64,000 nucleotides of DNA from the NCBI GenBank assembly GCA_002189035.1, contig CM007989.1, forward strand, positions 3,844,001 through 3,908,000, written 5' to 3'. The position numbers and the translations under genes were made by a program. The notes beneath the pieces were generated by a model, which worked only from the letters and a program-made list of their open reading frames with translations, did not search any database and had not been told where the DNA came from. The stretch's first letter is position 1; each line of letters opens with the position of its first letter. This document shows, one piece after another, positions 37,122-49,453 of this stretch. Origin of the DNA: Utricularia gibba (taxonomy: Eukaryota; Streptophyta; Magnoliopsida; Lamiales; Lentibulariaceae).

Positions 37122-38451
37122 TCAGCAATTTGCTTGCAGCTTACAAACTGCTAAAAGGAACATGAACCAGAAGAATGAATGACAAGTCATGCATCTTCTT
37201 ACATTTGCTGACGAAGCTGAGTAATAATCCATGTTGGGAAGATTGGCTTGTAGCCCAAAGTTGTACACAGGTGAACCATTGGGATAAAACAATCCATAGT
37301 TCCTTTCAGACAGTGGACCTGGCTTTAGATCCTCATTGAACAGGGCAAAAACATATATATCCAATGGCTGTGATGGCGTAGCTGGTGTTCGTTGATCCTG
37401 TTCAATTCTCTTGATCAGATTCCCATTGTAAAGCTGAGCATTTTCAAGTGTAGCTCCGGCTTCATTTGCATCTCCTTTCGATGGCCATCCTGTCTCTGAA
37501 ACCTTAACCTGTATGTCTGTGTGTCCTAGTGCTTTCATTGCTGAGTAAACTGCATCAATCTGCGCATACAACATGTTGTCATAGTGTAGATTTGTTCCAG
37601 GATCGATCGTGCCGTTGTTCGGCTGGAAGAGTGCGTAGTTCAGAGATATCCCTTCCGGGTTGTCCTTGTATGCAAAAAAAGGATATGCGTTGATGAGGAA
37701 GGGAGACCCTGACTGAACATGGAAATCCAGAATGCTCCTGACATAGTCCATGAGATCTTCCCTGAATGCACCAGCAGAAGGTGGGAAAGAGTTTTCCAGG
37801 ATTCCAAAGGAATGAGCTGTGGTGACATAGATCTCCTGGCTCAGGCTGAGCTTTTCAAGAACCCCATGTATTGTCTGCATAGCAGGTAGCAGCAGTGGCA
37901 GGAGGTTTGTATCATGTCCAGTCAATACCTCGTTCCCCACAGTGATGCACTTGATCTTTGTTTCAGGAATGTATGGTTTCACCCTCTGTTGAATCCAAGC
38001 TTCAGCTTGAACGGGATCGGTCATCCTCCAGAGATACTCATTTCCCAGGCCAATCACGAATTCAACATTCGTGTTCGAGAATGCTGCTAAAACGTTTGGA
38101 TCTGCATCATAGAGCTTCACTCTGGTTATGTTGAGTGATCCCAAGAGAAGTGTAACTCTCGATGGAGCTGGAAGGTCATTTGCAATTTGGCCATAGTTGA
38201 TTCCTAGACCAGCCCCCAGAAGGCCCCCAGAAACTCTGCCAACCAAAATAAACAGAACTTGAACATTAGCCTCGCAAAGTTAGCAGAGATCTTCAGAACC
38301 ATCCCGATCGAGCTCCCTTTTTGTGATTTAGAACAACAGCGCAGAAGTTCACGCACATAGGAGCATATTACCTTGGAAATGAAACAGCAAAAGAAGAAGA
38401 GGAACAACCTGGAAGAATCAGGAGCAGGAGGGGCCGGAAGCAGGTGACCAT
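37122..38451 (-). CDS. Glucan endo-1,3-beta-glucosidase, GH17
   Basis: Secreted wall enzyme cleaving callose-type beta-1,3-glucan. Two exons on the minus strand, 38451-38409 and 38233-37122, giving 384 residues. The signal peptide (MVTCFRPLLLLILPVSGG) is split by the intron; the mature protein starts near GINYGQIANDLP. The acid/base Glu is in CITVGNEVLTG and the nucleophile Glu in VKVSETGWPSKGD. NAYPFFAYKDNP and ERNYGLFYPNGSP are also family motifs. There is no X8/CBM43 callose-binding module. The end is hydrophobic (HSFFWFMFLLAVCKL), which could act as a GPI-attachment signal. Closest to the Arabidopsis clade that contains glucosidases 11 and 14, as I recall it. Confidence 0.93.
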
Positions 38452-39721
38452 AACAGTGTTTCTGCTGAATACTTCACTGCACCATAAGCTTTTCAGCGCA
38501 CGTCTGTAAGATGCTTTGTGCTGTCTCTAAATCCTGCGATGCTAAATCTGAACTGACATGAAAATAGTACTACACATTAAATGTCCCAACTTTCCATCTG
38601 TGCCTCTGCATAAATACTCCCAAGGTATAAAGCCAGAGTCCAAACTCCTGTTTTCAGGTTTTGTGATCAGATGGGAAGATAAAAAGCAGGAAAATCTTTA
38701 CAAAATAGCTACGACTTTGTGGTCAGCAGGAATCCTGTAGAAGCCTTTATTCTTATTCCTCTACAAAAGATGAAGTAGAAATGCTCATTGTTCTCAGAAA
38801 AGGACTTCCTACAAGCTTTTTGAGGTGGAATTCTGAACGTACATTCAATCTCATCATGTCGCATATGATGCTATGCAACTGCCAATGTTGCACCGGTAAC
38901 TGCCGGACCAACTAAGAGCCTCAAGTCCCATACACGTGCAGATGTTCAGAAAGGAGCTGCAATTTTAAGCAGAGCAAATTGATGTTAAGGACTAAATGGT
39001 TCAAGAAGCTTAGTAGAGATACTCTCCTGGTGGGTGTGGATCACACAATATGAAGTCGGGTAGAAGACGCAAGTCAGGAGATGCCCTTCCTCCATCTGGG
39101 CTTCATCTAGAAATGAATCTCCGGATGCCGTCTTCACAGTACAAGTGGAGCAAGCACCAAGAAAAGCTACTGTTCTGATGCAATTTCAATTCCCTTTATA
39201 CCATCAACCTTCTCAAAGGCTAAAACTCGAGGCGTGCTTTTCTCAAAGAAACAAAAAATCCAAGAGGCATTTGTTTTTTTTAATACACTGTTCCAGACAA
39301 AAATCCTGCAGAAAAAGCTCCTCAAACTTCATGAAAATAGAAAATAATGTCAATATCTGAGAGCAACCAGCCTTCTGTTCTGCCAAACGCTCAAGACTCG
39401 GTTTTCAAATATTCCAAGAGCTGGTCCTCTCACGAGTTGCTTTCTTTTTATTCAAAAATATCTTGTATTTAGAATCTTCTGTTCTCGTGATTGACCTAAC
39501 TCTGATACGTGCATGCATTTTGATAGCATTTATAGATTGAGTATTGAAACTCCACCTATTAAACAACAATGGCGATCTAGTTTCAAGGAAAAGGACCAAA
39601 CCGAAATAACAGGCATTCAAATAATCGAGCTCTCTTCATAAACGAAAGCAAAATCGCGTCTGAAATTCAGGATAATCAAAGATGCATAGAGCTTGTCCAT
39701 AACACAAATCAAAGAAACTAT
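38452..39721. other. Spacer between GH17 and RPL10A genes
   Basis: GH17 upstream region and RPL10A 3' flank. A TATA-like TATTTATG occurs on the minus strand near 38606-38613, about 155 bases before the GH17 start. No gene seen. Confidence 0.4.
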
Positions 39722-41181
39722 TCAAAAGATGCGTTCGGGTTTTCCCATGGTGCTCTTCAAGTACAAGCATCTTACCTGTTGAAAACAACGCATTGTTAGC
39801 AGCTGAAGAGCTGGATGGGGTAACAGTTATTTTAGCAAGTAATTTAATTCATTGTGAAAGGTATAGAAGCCTTACGTTCTGCCAATTCTTCTTCAGAAGG
39901 GAGACGAGGAAATTAACGCTCATTTGCACGTTCTGGAAGATCTGCTTCTCCTCCATATCCAGGTTCCCAACAGCAACACCCATACAAAGAACCTTCTTCA
40001 GTTGGAATTTCACTGTAGCCTTGGTCTCATTCACCTTGGATTCCAGTGATTCCTGGTGTGTCACCAGAGTAGGGAATTTACCTGTATTCACATCGAGAGA
40101 GAAAACTTCATTGCCATAACGAACGAGAAATGAATTGGAAATCAGCGTGTAGGTAGAAAAAAATAGGCCACAGTGTGAAAAATGGAGCATCAGCATGCAA
40201 GGTGTGTAGGGAGACTGTTATAAGGTATAGGACCTTGAGTGTATAATTACAAAGATGTTTAAGTGCAACACTGTACTCAATAGGGAGCTGATGTGGAATA
40301 CATACTTACCAGCCTTATTAAGACCAGGACCAAGGAGACGTGGGATCTGCTTGATAACAGCTTCAGATGCCAGAAAAGCATGATATTTCTTAGCGAGCTT
40401 CTTCACCAGCTTCTTGTTCTTGTTCAACTTCTTCAAAGCCTCAACATCCATAGACTCCAGGCCGATTTTTTCAGCCTATAGATGCTCACAAATTACATAA
40501 ACCAAACATAGAAGCATAGCTAATTTAAAACACTTCAGAAGTCATAAAACTCTTCATCGGTGAAAGTCGTTCATAGGAAATGCAAGGATATCTGGGAAAT
40601 AACAAGTTGCATGCAACCTTAACACAGCAAAATGGAATAAAAACCCGTAAAATGAATATTCCATAAAACAATATCCATACACCAACATTGATTGGTTCTG
40701 CACGATTAACTTTACACTCAAATCTGTCTAGAGGTAAAAATAACACCGTACCTCTTCAACGTGCTGCGCATCACCAAGCATGCAGACCTTCATTTTAGGT
40801 CTTGGGATGTGTGGTAATTTGACGGAACCACTGAAGCGCTTGTCCTTTTGCGGGTCATAGTTCTTCAGTCCAATCTGCAGTTCAATTGTCTCCGTGAATT
40901 TGCGCTTCTTCTCCTTACATTGCGCCGTTATAACAGATATGGCTTCCCTCAACGCATCGCTTTGAAGTTTACTGAAAATAACAACAAAAATCAAATTTCC
41001 ATGATCAAGCTATAGAAGCAAGAACACTTAAATGTGCAACGTAAATTATACTCATCCCTCCACACAAACAATCGGTACCAGAAAAGGACGACAAAAAAAA
41101 AACAGGGAACTGCCAACAAGTTAGCCACATCAAGAACAGAACAAAAAAAAAAAAAAACAGGAGAGCCTGATCGCACCTCAT
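39722..41181 (-). CDS. RPL10A: 60S ribosomal protein L10a (uL1)
   Basis: L1-stalk protein of the cytosolic large subunit. Five exons on the minus strand: 41181-41177, 40971-40752, 40475-40310, 40081-39876, 39775-39722, giving exactly 216 residues, the family length. The first coding exon is only five nucleotides (ATGAG), a pattern common in plant ribosomal protein genes. Recognisable segments are [67 protein letters not shown] and the end [15 protein letters not shown]. In Arabidopsis, RPL10aA is also the effector phosphorylated in the NIK1 antiviral pathway, which this copy may share. Confidence 0.97.
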
Positions 41182-41419
41182 GGTTCACGCCTATTTTTAC
41201 GCCTCCGAACTAGCTTCTGCAGCAATCGAAAATCAACATGAAAGCGTCATCTTAATGGACAGAAAATGAACAGAAACAAAATGCACCGAGACAAACCCAT
41301 ACAACATCGAGAAAAAGGAAAATCACAAAGTGCACGAACGAACACCTACCCGCGATTCACTTCAGGAGCAGGATCAATACACAGCTTCAGAACGAAGAAT
41401 AAATACTGCGCCGCACCAG

Positions 41420-41500
41420 AAACCCTACGGGGCAAGATCCGAACGACGTCCCTTTCGTGTTGGACTGGACCCATTTACTTGTTGGATCATTGCAGGCCCA
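41420..41500 (-). promoter_or_regulatory. Telo-box and site II element upstream of RPL10A
   Basis: AAACCCTA (telo-box) lies at 41420-41427 and TGGGCC (site II, TGGGCY) reads on the gene strand at 41500-41495. This pair is characteristic of plant ribosomal protein gene promoters and supports growth-linked expression. Distance to the ATG is 240-320 bases. Confidence 0.6.
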
Positions 41501-42849
41501 TATTACACATAATATAACTAATTTTGAATTTTTAAGATAAAATTTGTGAAATACATTATTTTCTATTTTCTATTTGAAAAATACATATTTTTGAACTGAA
41601 TTGATGAAATACATCAATTTACATTTTTGATTTACAAAATACATCTTTAATATATTATTTTTGTCTATGAAATAAATTAATGACTCAATTAACTACATGT
41701 ACTATTTGTATGGTAGATGATTAAATATCAAATTATGTTTTCATTTCACTTTATTAAATAGTCTTGAAATTCTCCATTTACTGACATCTAATCTTTATCT
41801 TGAGTTCAGTTTCATTGAAAGAAGTTTTAGCACATAATCATTATGTCGAAAGTTTTCATCGTGTATTCTCTTATGGATATATCCTAAGACATCAATATTC
41901 TTATTTTGTGATGTATGATCGTGAGGCCGTAAATGTGCTTTTGGTTAAACCTACAATTTCATTGGAACAATTTATCAATATTTTATAGTGTGAGGGAAAT
42001 ATAGTAGTAGATTTTCGAACTATTCGCATAAAGCCAAATATTATGATGTTAACATTCACAACTTCAACTTATTCCTAATTTCGGATGAATCCGAGCTGTG
42101 GTAAGCCATGAATCTATTCAACTTACAATACAATGTGAACTCGTATATCTTAAACGATATCGTGGGTCAAAGTACTTCTATTAGTTATACCGATGAGTAC
42201 AATATTTTTAAATTATGATTTTATATTGATTTTCATATATTAAAATTAAAAATTTTGCATAATTTTAATATAAATATTATTTTTAATATATAATGATTTG
42301 CATATTTATCATATGATTATGTAATATTTTATTAATACACATATGCCTCGTTTGGTAGCATGTTATAGTTTACACGGTATTAAATATAATAGGATTATTT
42401 TATATTAAAATAAGTGACTCAAAAACATCAATCTAGTTTGGTAGAAAATTTTAAATAACATAAGATTATTTAACATGTATTTGATTGGAAGTTTTAAAGT
42501 TTGGATTATATATGATTTTACTAAAATGCCTATATTTTAATATATATATTTAATATAAAAGAGTGTGACCTTCAACTCACGCGAGAAATAGAAAGAGGGA
42601 GCGATAAATTAGGGCAAAGAGTGTTTACAAATTTTCTACCATTTTGAGGATTTTGATAGATATGCTCAGATTAAGTTAATGTATGTTGATGATTCTATTT
42701 CATATTTCGACCATGTTGTGTAGTAATTTTTTTTTTATAATTAGGATGATATCAAAATCAGATCTTGCAGTGTTGTTGGTTTTGCACAAAATTTATCTTA
42801 CCTAGTTGTTGTTATTTGCGGCTATAATTGAATTGTATTTTTGGAAAAG

Positions 42850-44106
42850 ACCTAAAAAACGAAAATATTCAATGATTGGAAGAGTTTGTGAACAAATTAT
42901 GCATCTTTGAGAAATGATTTGCATCAGTGATCTTGCTTGTTTGGACAATTTAAGAATGACAAGAAATGCTTTTGGAAGATTATGCACACTTTCGCATGAT
43001 GTTGGTGGATTGAGTAATTCTAAGCATGTTAGTTTATCTGAAAAAGTTGCAATTTTTTTGAGAGTTTTAGCTCACCATAAAAAAAAGTGCGTATACAATC
43101 TCATGATTTTAAGAGCTCTAAATGGACCATTCATTATTATTTTCATGAGGTGCTTCAAATGATTATTAAATTGCATACGCTACTTATTGCAAAGCCTCAA
43201 CCAATCAATGAAAATACTACTGATGGACCATGGAAAATTTTTTTAAGGTATGGTAGTTGTTGAAAATTCGTAATATAACAACTATATTTTATTATTTCTT
43301 CATGTTTTTGAATTTGCACAGGGTTGTTTGGGAGCTTTGGATGGAACTTATATTCAAGCCAAAGTCAATGCAAGTGAATAGGCCCCATGCTGTTGTCGTA
43401 AAGATTTTGTGTGTGTTAATGTTTTAGGCATCTGCGATATAAATATGAATTTTATATATATCTTATCGGGATGGAAAGGATTCGCAGCTGATGGAAGAGT
43501 ATTGCGTGATACTCTCACAAGAGAACATGGTTTTTAAGTTACTAAAGGTATTTATATTAATATGAAAGAATCATATTGATTATTGATATTTAAAATAATA
43601 CACTATTATACATAATTAATCATTTGTTTCATGATATTGTAGGTTATTATTATTTATGTGTCAATGGTTACATGAATTGTGAAGGATTTCTTCCACCGTT
43701 TCGCTCTATTCGAAACCGTTTAAAAGAATGGGGAGTTGGTTTTGCATCACCACAAAATTATAAGGAATATTATAATATGAGACATGCAAAAGGAAGAAAT
43801 GTCATAGAGCGAGCTTAGGGATTGATGAAGATGTGATGGTCAATTATTCGATATGCTTGTTTCTATTCAGTAAAAAAGCTAAATCTTATAATCATGGCTT
43901 GTGCTCTCATTCACAATTTCATTAGTACTGTGGACATGAATGATCCTTATGAGAGTCTGTTGGATGATGAAGCTAGTAATTTTGTGGATGGTGATGATTT
44001 TATTGAGACTCTTGATCCATCAATCACTTGGGCAGCTTCACGTGATCAATTAGCAATAATGGTCAGCAAGGGGATAAAGCTTTATCATTGTCTTATCATC
44101 TTTTGA
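42850..44106 (+). pseudogene. HARBI1-like transposase (DDE_Tnp_4), broken
   Basis: Recognisable blocks in order are RNAFGRLCTLSHDVGGL and SEKVAIFLRVLAHHKKK (helical N-terminal part), GCLGALDGTYIQAKV (first catalytic Asp, near 43330), GWKGFAADGRVLRDTL (second Asp, near 43480), GYYYLCVNGYMNCEGFLPPF, NMRHAKGRNVIERA, and the C-terminal NLIIMACALIHNFI. Frames change between blocks and stops interrupt several, for example after NVIERA at 43816-43818, so no full protein is made. Confidence 0.8.
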
Positions 44107-44744
44107 AACTTGTTTTGACAAATCAATAGGTCATTTTGATATGTAAGAATGATGAATTCAAGTGGTTTATGTAAACTTAATTTATATATTGACAATGATG
44201 ACTTGTTTCAATATTTTTCTTTGTTATAATGGAATATTGTAATTTTTTACACTTCATTATTATTTATTTAAAGTTGTTTTAAAATGGATGTCATTCTAAT
44301 ACCAATAAATTATGGCTACGAGTGGTGATAATGGTGTGTAGACCTCACTGCTTTTATGTATTACATTTATATCCACTACTTCAATTGCTTAAAGTCATCA
44401 AAACAAATGATTAATATGAGAGATGACGATGGTGGTTAGACTTCACATCAATATCTCAATCATTAAGGGCAATTAAGATGATCATGTTCAATGTATAAAC
44501 GCATTTAAATATAATTAATCATTTAAAACAAAACACATGCTACATGATACGTGCTCACTATTAAGAGATACAAAATAAACATAAATATTGTTTTATATTT
44601 AACACTAAAAAATGGGCAAAATCATATTTTTCTAATATTCTGAAAGAAGCATCAATATGAAAATTCAACCATCAAAATAACATGAAAACTACACATTAAT
44701 CTTCTTCAACATTCCCTTCATCATCTCTTCTTTATCATTATTCT

Positions 44745-45670
44745 TGAGGCCTAAAAATATATGAAGAGTTTGTTGATCTATCAAAATATGTTTCGCCACC
44801 TCAACATATTACGTCCATATGAATAGACATATGTTCTAAAATCGTAACTACTTGCATCTGCTTTGCACCAAAATCATGCTCATATCCTATTCTCGCAGAA
44901 AGTTTTTCAATTTGGGCTACTTGACTCTTGACACCATTTGCAATAATAGTTATTAAATCTTTTGCTGGATTAATACGACATCTTTTATTCTTATCTCCTA
45001 CATGTGATTCATGACTTCAAATCATGCATGTTTTCAAATGACCTTGTATTTTCTTTATTCACTTCAGCATCCATATTTTCAAATTGATCAAAGTTATCAT
45101 CGAGGTGCAAATCTTGAGAGATATTAGTTGATGCAGAATACAAGTCAGTAACCATATATCCTGTAGCCCGATCCTTGTAGAATATCTCAACTCAATCAAT
45201 ATAATAAAGAAATGATTTTTCTCTTACTTTCTCTGCATTAAATATGACCTTCAACTCAATGAAAATTAGTTTAGATAATAGAAAGTTTTAAATAAGTAAA
45301 TAAAAAAATTACTAACCTTAATCATTTCCTCTCATAATTTATTTGATGCTTCTATGGTCTTTGATGAGTCATTCCAACAAATTCTTGACTTGACCAACAC
45401 ACAAGTCAAAGCCATATAGCTTGATTTACTGCCATGAATCTTTGACTGAATATGGGGTATTGTATGCAAGTTAGAATTTGGCATATGCCTAAGAATTATT
45501 ATCTCTTGCAAATAACCTGATTTGAACCCATTTTCAGATTTCCATCCGGCAGAAATAATCTTCTTCATAGCTTGAATTAATAATTTTTCTTTAGAAAATG
45601 ACCATGAACGTCATTTTCCCTTGCTGATCTCGATGTTTCTTTCCTTTTGCTGCCTTCATTCTGTGTCATC
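44745..45670 (-). pseudogene. Myb/SANT-like accessory protein of the Harbinger element, broken
   Basis: Minus-strand blocks include a region around 45332-45568 with SSKTIEASNKL nearby and a conserved segment near 45100-45190 reading YKDRATGYMVTDLYSAS, which matches the GKDRATG motif that ends plant Myb/SANT-like domains. A C-terminal piece near 44800-44900 (RIGYEHDFGAKQMQVVTILE) also fits. Several frame breaks are present. In active elements this protein binds the ends and imports the transposase into the nucleus. Confidence 0.65.
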
Positions 45671-46639
45671 AAATTTCGAACTGCTTAGCTACACACGAAA
45701 ATATGTGAGGCCAATAAAAAGAACTAACCCTAATTTATTGACAAAAAGGGAGGGAACAAATATGATTATTGGAGGGAAATTTTTTTTTGTAAAATAAAAG
45801 GATGTTTTTGTCTTTTATTATCATGAGATTAATAAACTCATGTGGTAGATGAGTTTGTGTTTTACTATAAATAGCGTGTTAAATAAGAAATTTTTTGGAA
45901 TATATAATCTACAATGTTATATAACATTATATACCAAACTAATGATTATAATGTGTTATTTAATATAATACCATCTTACACCTTCTATCAAACGAGCTCA
46001 TAATTTATTAGATTCATAATTAAGTTATCATTATATTAGCATGCATCATGTTAATATTGATGATAATATTTATTTTTTGATAATGAATAACTTAAAATAT
46101 TTAGATAATTAATTTTAAAAACTAATTTATTATTAATATCAATTATAAAATTAATATGCATAATTAAAGAATAATTATGATGAAAATAATAATTATAAAA
46201 AAATTATAAAATGATTTAAGAATTTTCGTAATAAAATATTGATATAAAAGTATAAAAGATTTTAAATAATAAAAAGTAAAATTAAAAACTATGTGTTATA
46301 AAAGTCAAATAAATGTGAATATTAATTTGAATGAAAAGAGTTGGGATCAAAATAAAAAAAAAATATTAATTCATTATAGTAAGGGAGGTAATTTCCATAA
46401 TTTTACCTAGTTATTCATTTTCCTAATAACTTTTCATGAATAACATCACCAATGACATTGCAATTGATTCCAGAACAATAGTATTTCGATTCGGAATACC
46501 ATCAAAATTGGTACAAATCACTTTCATCGTCCTACACAATAAGATTTTGACTCGTTCAAATTTCTACATCCTCAAGCCACTAGAGTGTATAACACATATT
46601 CTTAACACCTGCATGCTTTTGTGATTATCATGTGCATGC

Positions 46640-47110
46640 ATGACCATCCGAGCCTCATTATGTAAACGTAGCTCTCTCAACGACCACATGGAGGAAGATG
46701 AAGAATTTTCAGAATACGGCAGCGATGACAATTTGGATTACATTACAGATACTATCGAGAGTGACTCTGATGATAACTTCAACCCAACACAAGTGGAGGT
46801 GGCTATGGAAATGACCATATTGCATGACTTAAACATAGGTGTTGTGCTTCCTATTGGAGCAGATGATAATGATGAAAACCTTGATGACTTGGAATAAGGT
46901 TCTTCCACAGATTATTTCAATCAAATCCCATAGAAGGATACACAATAGACGGAGGAGATATATCTATGTGAAGGTATGCATTTTAATGATAAGTAAAGTC
47001 TCATAGATGCAATAGTGAGATATCATATCTTGATGGCACAATGAGAGTCAAGATGTATAAGATCGACAAAAAGAATTATTTCATCTTCTATTAATAAACA
47101 GAAACAGTAA
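46640..47110 (+). pseudogene. Possible MULE transposon relic
   Basis: An 85-codon acidic frame (46640-46897, EEDEEFSEYGSDDNLDYITD) is followed by broken sequence reading CEGMHFNDK, stop, SLIDAIVRYHIL. The latter resembles the MuDR-type N-terminal module that precedes MULE transposase domains. No inverted ends or transposase core seen. The call is tentative. Confidence 0.25.
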
Positions 47111-48295
47111 TTGTTCATTTGAGCAGCACATGAAACCCAACCAAAAGACGAGCACCTTGAGGATTACAGTAGTCGTGAAACCACATATCTATGATGTGAT
47201 TGATTCAATGGGAGTTGATCATCATGCCAACCTATCAATTAGATTCATGGACTGTAATTGAAATCCACACACTAATCATTCGTACACCTATGGTCTAGGT
47301 TGGGCTGTATGTGCCGTCTTGGCTGGGCCACGTCTACTATCTTGGGTAGACGACGTCTACCATCTGCGGTGGGCCATGGTGATCGTTTCGAAATGGGTTG
47401 ATAAAGCCTTCCACTATCACAATTCTTCCAAATATTTTGTGGGTATGGCATTTCGATTTGTTTGGTGCTCCATTCAATTGAAAAGAGACGAATAAGAGAG
47501 AAGAAGGTGATCACAAGTAGAATGAAGATTTTGAATCAGAATTTGCGGTTGTGTAAACGACCTGAGAGCATCTTTCAGTTGAGCAAATGTGAGATACTTG
47601 AGGCCAATGGCCTCCCATGTTTGTTTGTCTAAACAAACTTGACATTTTCATGAGCTTTCTAGCAGCCTAGGCATTCTGTTCTATGGGCCCCTCTGCGTAG
47701 AAATCCCATCTGTTCACGAACTCTGGAGGCATCTTCATCTGATCAGCATGTGAAGGTGCACACAGTGAGACTAGCTGCAATTTTAACACCAAAGATCCCC
47801 TACGAGCTGAGGAAATAGCACATATGGGAATTGCAATTTTGGGTGCTCGAACCCCATATCAATTGCCAGCAATCTGTTTTTTTCTACCAGTACCGGACAA
47901 CATGGCAGATAAAACAGATGAATTCAGAAAGCCATATTCTGTTTCTTGTCTGATTCCTAGCTGCGGGACTGTTGTGTGAGAGAGCTATCATCTGTTCTGA
48001 TACAGATATGGCTTCCCAGACGTTGATAGGCCAGAAGGGCTCTTACAGTTGGCAGCTGCATCATTAGGCAGAAATGTTACAGAGCTCAGAAGTCCTCCAG
48101 AGGCACAGGGAGCGGCACCCTCTGATTCAACAGAAGCTCTATAATGAACCTCAAAATCCACAAGTCCTCCAGAGACACATCTCTAATCTCAACTTAGAAA
48201 AAGAAATGTCCAATTCATTTCTCTCTCAGAATACATCTTTTTTTTTACAAGGTACAATCAAACAATGTTGCTTAAGCTAGTGGTGTATGTGTGAC
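47111..48295. other. 3' flank of GALT29A, no gene seen
   Basis: 47300-47400 has a short imperfect inverted repeat around GTCTAC/GTAGAC words. Near 48085 and 48160 the word AAGTCCTCCAGAG is repeated. No coding similarity recognised. Confidence 0.4.
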
Positions 48296-49453
48296 TCAGC
48301 GATGGATGGTGACTGAAGGAAGCTTGAACCTGTCTGAAATGAAAGGTATTGCCTGCGGGTTCTCCATTAAATCCTCATATAAATCATACTCTGCTTCATA
48401 ATCATGCAACGAAAGCTCAGCTTTTTGATTGGTATGATAATGGTGTCTAGCAGAGACTGACTTCCCATATCCAAAAATGCTCACCTTCTCGCACATCCCT
48501 ACAGCCAGCATCACCGCCTGCATCCCCGACGAGTAATGGAAGTTAACGTCGTGCAGGGTGGCCCATTCGCCGGGATCTTTCCCGGAAACTGCCATGAACC
48601 TTTTCACTGAGTAGTACTTGACAATTCTTGCGCAAAGAACATCAAAACGGGGGTCTGTGATAATCAGTGGAGCTTTGTGGGAAGAATTACAGATGATGAA
48701 ATCGAAGAAGTGTGCAGGCTGGCAGATGTACATGACCATGGAGACATTTTCACCGTATGGATGGCAGGAACAGTCGGCTCTGCGAGCACACAGATGAAGA
48801 ATGTTGCTGTTGACGAAAGAGATGCTGGTTTTAGCTCCGACATTGCGTTCAAAGCCTCTCGTTCTTGCATTGTTCAGGCGAATTACAAATTCGTGGCTAT
48901 CAATCATCTTGCCATAGTCGTCGTTCAAGAGAATCCCACTGTTTCCGACAACAGCGCAGCTTTTGTATTTTCCTGTAACGTTTACCCCGGCATGGTTAAC
49001 GATCAAAACCTTGATTTCTCTCACCAAATCCGACAAAACATCTGATCGGAACCTCCTATTCCTCCACCAATCACCTAAATGCCTCCGAAAATTCAACCAG
49101 AGGCGGTAAAATTCCGGCGACCTGAGCTGCATAGGAACCCCTCTGATTCCTCTCACTTTCAATCTCAAATCTGTTCTTCCAGAAGCTAAAAACGATCTAT
49201 GCCGCCCACGGGAAAAGTAATTCCACTCCATCAAATCCTCGATCTCTTGCTTCAATCTGGGCTCACCCGCTTCAATGGCGGCGAAATCCAAAAGGGTCTT
49301 GTTAAACACATGTTTCAAACGGGCTTGCGCACTCGGGACCCGGGATTCCAACTGAGAGCATCTAGATCGATCGAAGAGGAGTCCGAAGCCTAAGGTTGCT
49401 GCAAGTAGAAAAAACAGCAGAAAGCCATAACGGGGGCGGAGAGCGTGCTTCAT
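48296..49453 (-). CDS. GALT29A: GT29 sialyltransferase-like protein, beta-1,6-galactosyltransferase GALT29A
   Basis: Intronless, 385 residues, type II Golgi membrane protein. A short cytosolic N-terminus is followed by a membrane anchor (YGFLLFFLLAATLGFGLLF). The sialyl motifs are present: L at about residues 165-200 (SCAVVGNSGILLNDDYG, then FVIRLNNA), S at about 308-330 (HYSSGMQAVMLAVGMCEKVS) and VS with HYHTNQKAELSLHDYEAEYD. Overall it follows Arabidopsis GALT29A (At1g08280) rather than SIA1 or SIA2. GALT29A elongates beta-1,6-galactan side chains on arabinogalactan proteins together with GALT31A; plants lack typical sialic acids, so sialyl transfer is not expected. Confidence 0.93.
   Translation of the reverse strand: MKHALRPRYGFLLFFLLAATLGFGLLFDRSRCSQLESRVPSAQARLKHVFNKTLLDFAAIEAGEPRLKQEIEDLMEWNYFSRGRHRSFLASGRTDLRLKVRGIRGVPMQLRSPEFYRLWLNFRRHLGDWWRNRRFRSDVLSDLVREIKVLIVNHAGVNVTGKYKSCAVVGNSGILLNDDYGKMIDSHEFVIRLNNARTRGFERNVGAKTSISFVNSNILHLCARRADCSCHPYGENVSMVMYICQPAHFFDFIICNSSHKAPLIITDPRFDVLCARIVKYYSVKRFMAVSGKDPGEWATLHDVNFHYSSGMQAVMLAVGMCEKVSIFGYGKSVSARHHYHTNQKAELSLHDYEAEYDLYEDLMENPQAIPFISDRFKLPSVTIHR

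Larger units (their letters stand above)
42345..45997 (+). mobile_element. PIF/Harbinger DNA transposon, inactive, about 3.65 kb
   Basis: The left end reads GCCTCGTTTGGTAGCATGTT and the right end, reverse complemented, reads GAGCTCGTTTGATAGAAGGT. The match continues imperfectly for about 45 bases (GGTATTAAATAT against GGTATTATATTA), so these are decayed terminal inverted repeats. Between them are a DDE_Tnp_4-type (HARBI1-like) nuclease on the plus strand and a Myb/SANT-like gene on the minus strand, the two-gene set of this superfamily. The three-base target duplication cannot be fixed; ATA on both sides is one candidate. Confidence 0.8.

Noticed and set aside
48677-49045. Plus-strand frame inside GALT29A
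   Set aside because: Antisense to the sialyl motif region of an intact GT29 gene.
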